Shown here: positions 23,304 to 29,977 of the stretch, piece after piece
How the letters are laid out: each line of letters opens with the position of its first letter
Numbering within the stretch: the first letter of the stretch is position 1
Assembly: GCA_947585795.1 (NCBI GenBank)
Contig: CANPXG010000019.1
Coordinates: 1 to 39,799 of the forward strand
Length of the DNA stretch: 39,799 nt
DNA from: an uncultured Clostridia bacterium
Lineage (GTDB): Bacteria; Bacillota; Clostridia; UBA1381
Reading direction: 5' to 3'
Made by a program: the position numbers and the translations under genes
The notes under the pieces: model-generated
What the model saw: only the letters and a program-made list of their open reading frames with translations
What the model was told of the DNA's origin: nothing
The model's database searches: none

Positions 23304-24581
23304 TTGGACAGAAGAATACCGATAACGCTGTTGACGGGCTATCTCGGCGCGGGCAAAACAACGCTTATGAACCACATTCTCTCGAATCAGGAGGGTTACA
23401 AGTGCGCCGTGATCGTGAACGACATAGGCGAGGTCAACATAGACTCGTCCCTCATTCAGAAGGGCGGCATGGTACAGGAGGAGGACGCGAGCCTTGTACC
23501 ACTCACGAACGGCTGTATTTGCTGCACGCTTAAAGTCGATTTGATGAAACAGATCGCGGAGCTTGCAACATCGGGAAAGTTTGACTATATACTGATCGAG
23601 GCAAGCGGAATATGCGAGCCGCTGCCCATCGTGCAGACGATTTCGATGATGGACGGTTCGGTAGAGGGCAGCAACGTGCCGCCTATAGTAAAGCTTGACT
23701 GTGTCGTGACCGTCGTTGACGCGCTGCGCCTTGTTGACGAGTTCGCCGGCGGTGACAGACTTATGGGACAGGTGGACGAGGAGGACATAGAGAATTTGCT
23801 TATACAGCAGATAGAGTTCTGCTCGACTATTATAATAAACAAGGTAGACGAGGTGAGTGAGGACGATCTTGGCAAGGTGCGCGCCGTTGTGAAGGCGCTG
23901 CAGCCGAAGGCGAAAATCATCGAAACAAATTACTGTAAGGTCGATATGAAGGACGTGCTCGACACAAAGCAGTTCGACTTGGAGGAAACGTACTCGTCGG
24001 CGGGTTGGATAACGGAGTTTGAAAAGGACGACCATGACGACGACCACGACGAGCATGAGCATCACGACCATGACCACGATGAGCATGAGCATCATCACGA
24101 TCATGACGACGACCACGATGAGCATGAACATCACCATCACGACCATGACGAGCATGAGCATCACGGTCACCACCATCACCACCACCATGACCACGACCAC
24201 GGTGAGGCGGAGGAGTACGGTATCGGCTCGTTTGTGTACTACCGCCGTAAGCCGTTTTCGCTCGACAAGCTCAGGAACTGGGCAAACGAGAGATTTCCGG
24301 CGAACGTCATAAGGTGCAAGGGCATTATATGGCTCAAAGAAAATAAGAACATGTCTTACGTGTTCGAGCAGGCGGGCAAGCAGGTACAGGTATACGAGAA
24401 CGGTTTGTGGCTCGCGAGTGCGCCGAAGAGAAAGCTCAAGGAGTTTTTGAAGGAAAATCCGTCGCTTATGGACGACTGGGACGAAGATTGCGGCGACAGA
24501 ATGATAAAGCTCGTGTTCATAGGCAGAGATCTTAATAAGGAAGCGATCTCGTCAGAGCTTGACGCGCTGCTTGCGAAATAA
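23304..24581 (+). CDS. CobW/COG0523-family GTPase with long His-rich segment
   Basis: 425 residues from TTG 23304 (GAGG 8 nt upstream); the in-frame ATG 23268 has no binding site. Motifs are GYLGAGKTTLMNHIL (Walker A), GCICCTL (the CxCC metal motif), EASGICEP and IINKVDEV (base recognition). Residues about 242-301 are almost only His, Asp and Glu (24031-24206), followed by the CobW C-terminal domain. The family delivers zinc, cobalt or nickel to target proteins; the His/Asp/Glu segment probably stores or collects metal. No Zur-like site is evident upstream. A bidirectional terminator follows. Confidence 0.93.
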   Translation: MDRRIPITLLTGYLGAGKTTLMNHILSNQEGYKCAVIVNDIGEVNIDSSLIQKGGMVQEEDASLVPLTNGCICCTLKVDLMKQIAELATSGKFDYILIEASGICEPLPIVQTISMMDGSVEGSNVPPIVKLDCVVTVVDALRLVDEFAGGDRLMGQVDEEDIENLLIQQIEFCSTIIINKVDEVSEDDLGKVRAVVKALQPKAKIIETNYCKVDMKDVLDTKQFDLEETYSSAGWITEFEKDDHDDDHDEHEHHDHDHDEHEHHHDHDDDHDEHEHHHHDHDEHEHHGHHHHHHHDHDHGEAEEYGIGSFVYYRRKPFSLDKLRNWANERFPANVIRCKGIIWLKENKNMSYVFEQAGKQVQVYENGLWLASAPKRKLKEFLKENPSLMDDWDEDCGDRMIKLVFIGRDLNKEAISSELDALLAK

Positions 24582-24589
24582 AAAAATAC

Positions 24590-24618
24590 CGCGGGGACAA
24601 AAACGTCCCCGCGTTTTT
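24590..24618. terminator. Bidirectional terminator, CobW / FMN protein
   Basis: CGCGGGGAC and GTCCCCGCG pair around AAAAAC, with A7 before and T5 after, serving convergent genes. Confidence 0.9.
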
Positions 24619-25111
24619 ACGCGTTTTCGCGCTTTTTTGTAAGCTCGATACCCTCTTTGCCGCTTAAGTGTTCCACGTTAAGCTCGAACATGCAAAGCGC
24701 GCTCATTTCTTTCTCTATCTCCGCGCTGCGGTTTTCCTCACTGTCCGACGGGTAGTACTTCTTCGCCAACAGCGTTATGGCGGGAAGTATCTCGTCCTCA
24801 CCGAGCACGCGCGTCTTACCGAAGGCTATCACGCTCCGAAAATAAGTCGTGTACTTCTCCGGCACAACGTCGTCCTTGTATATGACGCAAAATGACGCTT
24901 TCGGGTTTCGCTTTATCGCGTCGAGCTTGTGACCTTCCTTCGCGCAGTGAAAAAGAATTTTACCGCCGTGATAAACGTAACTCAGCGGCACGGCGTAAGG
25001 GTAATCATCGTCGCCCGACACGGCAAGAACGCCCGACGTGGCTTTTTTTAAAATTTCTTCACATTCCGCGTGACTAAGCTCCTGACGGCTTCTTCGCATT
25101 TTTCTGAACAT
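24617..25111 (-). CDS. Pyridoxamine 5'-phosphate oxidase-family FMN-binding protein (NimA-like)
   Basis: 164 residues. The split-barrel flavin-binding domain has the segments LAVSGDDDYPYAVPLSYVY, ILFHCAKEGHKLDAIKRNPK and ASFCVIYKDDVVP. This matches the PNPOx-like group that includes NimA-type proteins; the substrate is unknown and nitroimidazole resistance is not implied. AAGGAG precedes the ATG. It is monocistronic, with a promoter on the minus strand (TTGAAA 25166-25171, TATGGT 25143-25148, 17 bp apart). Confidence 0.9.
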   Translation of the reverse strand: MFRKMRRSRQELSHAECEEILKKATSGVLAVSGDDDYPYAVPLSYVYHGGKILFHCAKEGHKLDAIKRNPKASFCVIYKDDVVPEKYTTYFRSVIAFGKTRVLGEDEILPAITLLAKKYYPSDSEENRSAEIEKEMSALCMFELNVEHLSGKEGIELTKKRENA

Positions 25112-25142
25112 AATAAATTCTCCTTGTTACTTAATTACATAC

Positions 25143-25171
25143 ACCATATCACATTTTATGGGTATTTTCAA
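25143..25171 (-). promoter_or_regulatory. Promoter of the FMN-binding protein gene
   Basis: On the minus strand TTGAAA and TATGGT are 17 bp apart, about 30 nt before the ATG. Confidence 0.55.
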
Positions 25172-25236
25172 TAAAAAACAGTATAATATTAATACAAAAA
25201 TGCATATTTTTCAGATAAATATAAGTGAATTTTACC

Positions 25237-25265
25237 TTGACAATTATACTAAAAGCGTGTATAAT
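25237..25265 (+). promoter_or_regulatory. Sigma-A promoter of greA
   Basis: TTGACA (25237-25242) and TATAAT (25260-25265) are consensus boxes with the consensus 17-bp spacer; among the strongest promoters in the window. Confidence 0.9.
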
Positions 25266-25303
25266 GGGTAGCTGAAAATGAATAATTTTGGAGGAATGAC
25301 GAG

Positions 25304-25777
25304 ATGGCTGAGGCAAAAGAATATGTTTTAACACGGGAAGGTAAAGCAGATCTTGAGGCGGAGCTTGACACACTGAAGAACGTAACACGAAAAGCGGTTT
25401 CGCAAAAAATCAAGGAAGCGCGCTCATTCGGAGATCTTTCGGAGAACGCCGAGTATGACGAGGCGAAGAACGAGCAAGCCGAAGTTGAGGCGAGAATAGG
25501 CGAGATAGAGCACATGCTCAAATACGCGAGAGTACTCGACGACGAGGAAATAAAGTCAGACGTGGTAACACCCGGCTCGAAAGTCGTGCTTGAAATATTT
25601 GGCACGGAGAAGCAGTATACGATCGTGGGCTCGACTGAGGCGGATCCTTACAAAAACAAACTTTCGTATGAGTCGCCGATAGGCGCGGCGTGCCTTAACA
25701 GAAGCGCGGGCGAAACGGTGAAAGCCGAAACACCGGGCGGCGAAATGGAATTTAAAATTTTATCAATAGCAAGATAA
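25304..25777 (+). CDS. greA: Transcription elongation factor GreA
   Basis: 157 residues. The N-terminal coiled coil includes LTREGKADLEAELDTLK and the catalytic tip DLSENAEYDEAKNEQ, whose acidic residues act in the polymerase active site to rescue backtracked complexes. The C-terminal FKBP-like domain includes YTIVGSTEADP and SPIGAACLNRSAGE. It is monocistronic with a consensus promoter and a strong terminator. Confidence 0.97.
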   Translation: MAEAKEYVLTREGKADLEAELDTLKNVTRKAVSQKIKEARSFGDLSENAEYDEAKNEQAEVEARIGEIEHMLKYARVLDDEEIKSDVVTPGSKVVLEIFGTEKQYTIVGSTEADPYKNKLSYESPIGAACLNRSAGETVKAETPGGEMEFKILSIAR

Positions 25778-25790
25778 CAACTCACTGTGA

Positions 25791-25825
25791 GCGCGGTATT
25801 AAAAAGAATACCGCGCCGTTTTTTT
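25791..25825 (+). terminator. greA terminator
   Basis: GCGCGGTATT and AATACCGCGC pair around AAAAAG, then CG and T7. Confidence 0.9.
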
Positions 25826-25853
25826 GCATAGGCTTGTTTAGGGGGCGAGGCGT

Positions 25854-26939
25854 ATGCTTAAAAACATATTGAAAATTGTCGGGGTGTCCTGCGGCTACGC
25901 TGCCGCCGTAATCGGCGCGGGGTTCGCGTCGGGACAGGAGATAGTAAGCTTTTTCGTGCGTTACGGCAGGCACGGCATGATCGGCATATTTATCGCGTGC
26001 GCCGCGTTTTTTCTGTTTTCGTGCGCGGTACTTTGCGCGTGCGCGCGTAACCGCGTATACAGCTACTCCGACCTTTTGGACGCGGTTTTTCACCGCGAAC
26101 GCGTCTGCGGAGCGATAAAGCTCATGACGCTCGTTTTCGCCGCCGCGTCGGTGTGCGTCATGACCGCGTGCGCGGGCGAGATGTGCGAGATCGTATCAGG
26201 CTTACCGCGTATTTTCGGCGCGGCTCTGTTCACCGTTTTGTGCGGCGTTATATTTTTTACCGGTAACAGAAAAATCATGAAAATCAACTCCGCGCTGGGC
26301 GCTGTAATAATACTTGGAATAATATTCACCTGCCTGTACATACTACGTTTCAGGGAGCATCAGGCGAGCGCGTCGGTCGTGCCGATAGCGGCGTCGGGCG
26401 CGGCTTACGCGGGATACAACTTGCTCACCGCGGGCACCGTGCTTACGGGCATGAGCAGAAATTTATCGGGACGCGGTGAGGCTTTGCTGTGTTCCGCCGC
26501 GTCGGGACTTATCCTATTCGTCATGATAACGCTTATTTGGGGCGTGCTCGAGATCTACTTCGGTAAAATCAATTTGGGCGAGATACCCATGCTCACAATG
26601 GCTATGCGTCAGCATTGGGCGCTCGGCGCGTTTTATTCCGTCATGCTGTTTTTCGCCGTGCTGACGACAGGCGTGTCAAACGGGTTCGGCGTGATAGACA
26701 TTATCGGTGCGAAAACGGGACGTACGGGCGCGGTTTTGATGCTTTTAACGCTGTCATTTTGCATGAGTGGCGCGGGATTTTCAAATCTTATAAACACCGT
26801 TTATCGGATTTGCGGATACATAGGCGCGGTGCTTGTTTTTGTGCTGATAATCGCTTTTTTCCGAGCGTCAAAAAACATTAAAATGAAGAAAACGGTAGAA
26901 AACGGAAGCATTTTAAAGAAAACGGTACAAAAACGGTAG
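25854..26939 (+). CDS. YkvI-family membrane transporter
   Basis: 361 residues with about ten hydrophobic helices; LeuT-like fold family COG3949. Characteristic are the unwound first helix AVIGAGFASGQEIVSFFVRYG, GAAYAGYNLLTAG and TTGVSNGFGVIDII. The substrate is unknown; related proteins carry amino acids or nucleobases. The last residues (MKKTVENGSILKKTVQKR) come from a direct repeat of GAAAACGGTA at 26886-26935, so the tail may be a recent extension. It has no close partner gene; GAGGCG lies before the ATG. Confidence 0.88.
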   Translation: MLKNILKIVGVSCGYAAAVIGAGFASGQEIVSFFVRYGRHGMIGIFIACAAFFLFSCAVLCACARNRVYSYSDLLDAVFHRERVCGAIKLMTLVFAAASVCVMTACAGEMCEIVSGLPRIFGAALFTVLCGVIFFTGNRKIMKINSALGAVIILGIIFTCLYILRFREHQASASVVPIAASGAAYAGYNLLTAGTVLTGMSRNLSGRGEALLCSAASGLILFVMITLIWGVLEIYFGKINLGEIPMLTMAMRQHWALGAFYSVMLFFAVLTTGVSNGFGVIDIIGAKTGRTGAVLMLLTLSFCMSGAGFSNLINTVYRICGYIGAVLVFVLIIAFFRASKNIKMKKTVENGSILKKTVQKR

Positions 26940-27016
26940 AAAAACGCAAATAACAGAGGTTTACAAAAGAAAAAAACTTTGCTATTATATACAAGTCGTC
27001 TGACGGATGAGAACAA

Positions 27017-27093
27017 CGGGATGTAGCGCAGTTTGGTAGCGCATCTGGTTTGGGACCAGAGGGCCGCAGGTTCAAATCCTGTCATCCCGACCA
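27017..27093 (+). tRNA. tRNA-Pro (anticodon TGG)
   Basis: Acceptor stem CGGGATG/CATCCCG, anticodon loop TTTGGGA in stem TCTGG/CCAGA, T arm GCAGGTTCAAATCCTGT, encoded CCA at 27091-27093. First of four clustered tRNAs. Confidence 0.97.
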
Positions 27094-27114
27094 GTGTATA
27101 TTTTTAGAGGTAAT

Positions 27115-27190
27115 GGGAGTTTAGCTCAGCTGGGAGAGCGTCTGCCTTACAAGCAGGATGTCACAGGTTCGAGCCCTGTAACTCCCACCA
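27115..27190 (+). tRNA. tRNA-Val (anticodon TAC)
   Basis: Acceptor stem GGGAGTT/AACTCCC, anticodon TAC in CTGCCTTACAAGCAG, T arm ACAGGTTCGAGCCCTGT, encoded CCA. Confidence 0.97.
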
Positions 27191-27299
27191 CGTACGCGTT
27201 TGCTACGCAAACGCGTTAGTATGCGGACGCAAAGCGGACGCATTAGCAAGTACGCGGACGCGAAGCGGATGCGTAACACACTCCGCAAGGAGTGGACAC
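27191..27299. repeat. Four short palindromes in the tRNA-Val/tRNA-Thr spacer
   Basis: ACGCGTTTGC-tac-GCAAACGCGT, TGCGGACGC-aaa-GCGGACGCA (related arms), ACGCGGACGC-gaa-GCGGATGCGT and ACTCC-gcaa-GGAGT follow each other. They resemble the small-loop hairpins found at 27475-27890 and 38700-39300. They would fold in the primary tRNA transcript. Confidence 0.75.
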
Positions 27300-27375
27300 G
27301 CTGGTGTAGCTCAATTGGTAGAGCAGCTGATTTGTAATCAGCAGGTCGCGGGTTCGAGTCCCATCACCAGCTCCA
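27300..27375 (+). tRNA. tRNA-Thr (anticodon TGT)
   Basis: Acceptor stem GCTGGTG/CACCAGC, anticodon loop TTTGTAA in stem GCTGA/TCAGC, encoded CCA at 27373-27375. Confidence 0.97.
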
Positions 27376-27379
27376 ATAC

Positions 27380-27474
27380 GGGAGAGTTCCCGAGTGGCCA
27401 AAGGGGGCAGACTGTAAATCTGTTGTCTTCGACTTCAATGGTTCGAATCCATTCTCTCCCACCACGTCGCACCG
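27380..27474 (+). tRNA. tRNA-Tyr (anticodon GTA)
   Basis: Acceptor stem GGGAGAG/CTCTCCC, anticodon loop CTGTAAA, long variable arm between the anticodon and T arms as expected for bacterial tRNA-Tyr, encoded CCA. Confidence 0.96.
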
Positions 27475-27489
27475 TGCGGCATTTTTACA

Positions 27490-27521
27490 AACCCTTTGCG
27501 AAAGCAAAGGGTTCTTTTTTT
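27490..27521 (+). terminator. Terminator of the tRNA cluster
   Basis: AACCCTTTGC-GAAA-GCAAAGGGTT then CTTTTTTT. An outer stem CACCGTGCGGC/GCCGCACGGTG flanks the whole terminator. Confidence 0.92.
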
Positions 27522-27889
27522 AGCCGCACGGTGCTCCTTTTCCGTCCGAAGCCGTCGCTTCGCTTTGGGCTTCGTACGGGGGTGCGCCCTCGCGGGCGCT
27601 TGTGGCGTTCGCGCCGACTTTTTTTATTTCATAAAAAAGTCAGCGCTCAAACGATACGTTGTTGCAACTTTCGCGGCGGAGCCGCAGTCAGTTGCATGCG
27701 TACTACAAAGCAAGCCGAAGCGTACAATTTTTGCGGAGCAAAAATGTAGGCAGCTTCGCTGCCGCTAGCTTGCGGCGGTCGTGCGAAGCACGATGCGCAG
27801 TAGTACGCCACATAATAGTGCAGCGTTCGCGATTTAGCGCCCTTGCGGGCGAGCGATTTCTACGCAATGGGCGGATTGAATTAAAGGAA
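27522..27889. repeat. Hairpin-rich segment without genes
   Basis: No credible gene. Small-loop hairpins are packed together: GCGCCC-tcgc-GGGCGC, GACTTTTTT/AAAAAAGTC, CGGC-gga-GCCG, TTTTTGC-gga-GCAAAAA, GGCAGC-ttc-GCTGCC, CGTGC-gaa-GCACG and CGCCC-ttgc-GGGCG. An outer pair GCGTACTAC...GTAGTACGC encloses several of them, so a branched cruciform or structured RNA is possible. It lies between the tRNA terminator and the toxin-antitoxin promoter. Confidence 0.7.
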
Positions 27890-27918
27890 TTGACTTTATA
27901 AGGATAATTGTATATAAT
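27890..27918 (+). promoter_or_regulatory. Promoter of mntA-hepT
   Basis: TTGACT (27890-27895) and TATAAT (27913-27918) are 17 bp apart. Confidence 0.75.
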
Positions 27919-27952
27919 ATAAGAAAAGCTGAATGTAAAGGAGATGAAACAG

Positions 27953-28240
27953 ATGCTTACAATAGAACAAATAATAAAAGCCTGTGAAACGGCTGCGGCG
28001 GAATACCCTATTACAAGAATGGAATTGTTTGGTTCTTATGCTAACGGAACAAATACACCGCAAAGTGATGTTGATATTTTAGTTGAGTTCAAAACACGCT
28101 CTGTTTCACTGATCACACTAAGCGGTCTGAAACTGCGTTTGGAGGAGCTTTTGGGAACACCCGTAGATGTGATACATTCACCTGTTCCGAAGGGTTCTAT
28201 ACTTGAAATAGACAAGGTGGTGCCGTTATATGCAGCATAA
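27953..28240 (+). CDS. mntA: MntA-type minimal nucleotidyltransferase (antitoxin)
   Basis: 95 residues from ATG 27953, with AAAGGAG 9 nt upstream; ATG 27944 touches that site. The nucleotidyltransferase motif GS-x10-DxD is complete: GSYANGTNTPQSDVDILVEF (Gly27-Ser28, Asp39, Asp41). In the known HepT/MntA systems this protein adds AMP to a tyrosine of the HEPN toxin and so neutralises it. It overlaps the HEPN gene by 11 nt. The pair is AT-richer than neighbouring genes and sits beside a tRNA cluster, suggesting acquisition. Confidence 0.92.
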   Translation: MLTIEQIIKACETAAAEYPITRMELFGSYANGTNTPQSDVDILVEFKTRSVSLITLSGLKLRLEELLGTPVDVIHSPVPKGSILEIDKVVPLYAA

Positions 28241-28562
28241 AGACAGAATAATCCTTGAAAAAATCATTGACGAGATTGACATTGTACTGGAAGCTATGAA
28301 GGAAAGGGATTTCAATTCCTTTGACAGTGATGAATTTTTTAAGCGCGGCGTATGTATGACTGTCATAAATATAGGCGAGCTCGTTAAGAACCTATCGACC
28401 GAGATAAGGCAGGAAAACAAGCAAATTCCGTGGAAAGAGATTGCCGGATTTCGTGATATTGCGGCGCATAAATATGGTACACTTGATATGACCGACGTTT
28501 ATGACACTGTAACAAATGATTTTCCGGCACTAAAGTCAAGCATAAGCAAACTTTTATCTTAA
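28230..28562 (+). CDS. hepT: HepT-like HEPN RNase toxin (DUF86)
   Basis: 110 residues, all-helical HEPN domain. The catalytic and target motif RX4HXY is intact: RDIAAHKY, with Arg75, His80 and Tyr82. In characterised pairs, Arg and His cleave RNA and the Tyr is AMPylated by MntA. IGELVKNLS and WKEIAGFRDIAAH are typical of the family. Its start lies inside mntA, so translation is coupled. A terminator follows. Confidence 0.93.
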   Translation: MQHKDRIILEKIIDEIDIVLEAMKERDFNSFDSDEFFKRGVCMTVINIGELVKNLSTEIRQENKQIPWKEIAGFRDIAAHKYGTLDMTDVYDTVTNDFPALKSSISKLLS

Positions 28563-28572
28563 AAAAATTATT

Positions 28573-28604
28573 AAGCACCGAGTATAAATACTTGGTGCTT
28601 TTTT
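28573..28604 (+). terminator. hepT terminator
   Basis: AAGCACC-g-AGTAT and ATACT-t-GGTGCTT form a stem with one mismatch, followed by T-run. Confidence 0.88.
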
Positions 28605-28638
28605 AGTGCTTGCACTGCCTTTTGAGTATTTTATGCGC

Positions 28639-29472
28639 TCACCTATTTTTAATCAACCCACTCCGACTCAGCTTCTCGATTTCCTCCTTGTTCAAGTCCT
28701 CGATCGGGACGACAAGGCGCGACACGTATTTTTCCTGCGAAAATTCTTTGCCGGTATAACCGCTTACGATACCTATACCGCGTTTATCGCCCGTGGGCTT
28801 CAGACCGAGAGCGCGGATCTTTTCATCAAACTCGGCATGCGCCTTGCCTACGGCTTTATAATCCCCGTAACACATCATGGAAAACGCCGTGCAGCTCGGA
28901 TAAAACACGGTGTTTTCGTCGGCGCAGGACGGTTCAAGCGGCACACAGCAAATATAAGTATTTTCTTTCTCCGACCAATCATTGTTATTTATAACAAAAA
29001 GCCTTTCCGATAAAAGCGGTCTGTACCCCTTTTCCACGACCTCGCCGAAAAGATTATACATATCGCGGTATTTTTCGCTCCAAGTCGCACCCTTAAATTC
29101 CTTTTGGTAACATACATATTCGGGCAGTTTGATAATTTCCAGTCGGAGGTGCTGCTTATCGTCCATTCTCAGCTTCATCTCCTCATACGCTCTTGTAAGA
29201 AGCGTAAGACGACTTTCGAGCGCGGCAAGAAGCTCGGGCGATTTACCGTTCGACGCGTAGTACGCATACGCGTCGTCATACGTAAGTCCCATATCCAAAA
29301 ACATCTGAATATGCAACACCTTTGTCACGTTATAAATATCATAATAGCGGTACCCCGTATCTTCATCGACGTGCGCGGGCGACAAAAGACCTCTGTCCTC
29401 CATACGCAGAAGAGTTGAACGTGAAATCCCGCAGCATTTGCACACCTGACCTACCGTAAACAATTTTTTCAT
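28639..29472 (-). CDS. MerR-family regulator with effector-binding domain
   Basis: 277 residues from ATG 29472; GGAG is 9 nt upstream, and the in-frame GTG at 29481 overlaps it. The N-terminal MerR domain has LFTVGQVCKCCGISRSTLLRMEDRGLL and YRYYDIYNV (each in part). A helix links to a C-terminal GyrI-like/BmrR-type effector domain of about 150 residues. Such proteins activate drug- or stress-response promoters on binding small molecules. No efflux or target gene is adjacent; the divergent side carries only a gene remnant. Confidence 0.88.
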   Translation of the reverse strand: MKKLFTVGQVCKCCGISRSTLLRMEDRGLLSPAHVDEDTGYRYYDIYNVTKVLHIQMFLDMGLTYDDAYAYYASNGKSPELLAALESRLTLLTRAYEEMKLRMDDKQHLRLEIIKLPEYVCYQKEFKGATWSEKYRDMYNLFGEVVEKGYRPLLSERLFVINNNDWSEKENTYICCVPLEPSCADENTVFYPSCTAFSMMCYGDYKAVGKAHAEFDEKIRALGLKPTGDKRGIGIVSGYTGKEFSQEKYVSRLVVPIEDLNKEEIEKLSRSGLIKNR

Positions 29473-29519
29473 AAAAATCACTCCAAATCATCGACCTGTT
29501 CATGGGTGAACGTGTTGTA

Positions 29520-29548
29520 ATTATAATATATGTGAAGAAAAATGTCAA
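29520..29548 (-). promoter_or_regulatory. Promoter of the MerR-family gene
   Basis: On the minus strand TTGACA (29543-29548) and TATAAT (29520-29525) are 17 bp apart; the spacer is the normal length rather than the 19-20 bp typical of MerR-activated promoters. Confidence 0.8.
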
Positions 29549-29585
29549 TATGCAGTATATTTACGATAGAATTATAACCGGAGGA

Positions 29586-29757
29586 ATGAACGATGAAAAA
29601 GCGAAAGGCAGAGCGAGTGTTACAATGGCAGACTACAAGTGCGGCGATGAAAGTGTAAACCCCGTTTCCACGTCCGATATAAACGGAACGGAAAGTGAAT
29701 ATCACCCGCACCGAGGGCGCAGCCGTGTTTGAACGGTATTTGAATATGACAAGGTAA
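29586..29757 (+). pseudogene. Possible decayed small gene opposite merR
   Basis: GGAGG (29580-29584) precedes two starts. ATG 29593, at ideal spacing, gives 21 residues (MKKRKAERVLQWQ...). ATG 29586, too close to the site, gives 48 residues. A third frame then reads TRTEGAAVFERYLNMTR-stop, ending at 29757. Coding-like pieces in successive frames after one good ribosome binding site suggest a gene broken by frameshifts. I do not recognise the product. A short real peptide cannot be excluded. Confidence 0.3.
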
Positions 29758-29765
29758 AAATCTCA

Positions 29766-29800
29766 GAAGGCGCTGTCCCCATAAAGAGGACAGCGCCTTC
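29766..29800. repeat. Perfect 13-bp hairpin without T-run
   Basis: GAAGGCGCTGTCC and GGACAGCGCCTTC pair around CCATAAAGA. No T-run follows on either strand, so it is not a standard intrinsic terminator. Confidence 0.6.
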
Positions 29801-29900
29801 GCTCACCCCTTCCACTCGAAAAACATACATAATAACGTAAAAAAACAAGAAAAAATAGTCGTCACGACGTAAAAAACATCAAATTCGTCACAAAACGATA

Positions 29901-29929
29901 TTTACAAAGCGGAAAAAATGTGATAGGAT
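29901..29929 (+). promoter_or_regulatory. Promoter of the HD-GYP gene
   Basis: TTTACA (29901-29906) and TAGGAT (29924-29929) are 17 bp apart, about 50 nt before the ATG. The upstream stretch 29801-29900 has no gene; two CGTCAC words occur about 20 bp apart there. Confidence 0.55.
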
Positions 29930-29977
29930 AGTATTCAGGTATGTAGGTTGTAATAAATTTTTGGGAGAGAGTGGATA

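Noticed and set aside
22893-24200. 435-residue open frame on the minus strand
   Set aside because: It lies opposite the hydrolase and CobW genes; its Val/Met-rich start is the complement of the His/Asp codons. The plus-strand proteins have clear families.
24031-24206. Frameshifted Thr/Met-rich alternative frame as a separate gene (24019-24312)
   Set aside because: It is the +1 reading of the His-rich codons (ACC/ATG) inside the CobW gene.
27315-27901. Three plus-strand frames over the tRNA genes and hairpin segment
   Set aside because: They overlap tRNA-Thr, tRNA-Tyr or palindromes and encode Arg/Cys-rich sequence typical of non-coding GC-rich DNA.
29766-29800. Intrinsic terminator
   Set aside because: The stem is strong but neither side has a T-run; it is reported only as a hairpin.
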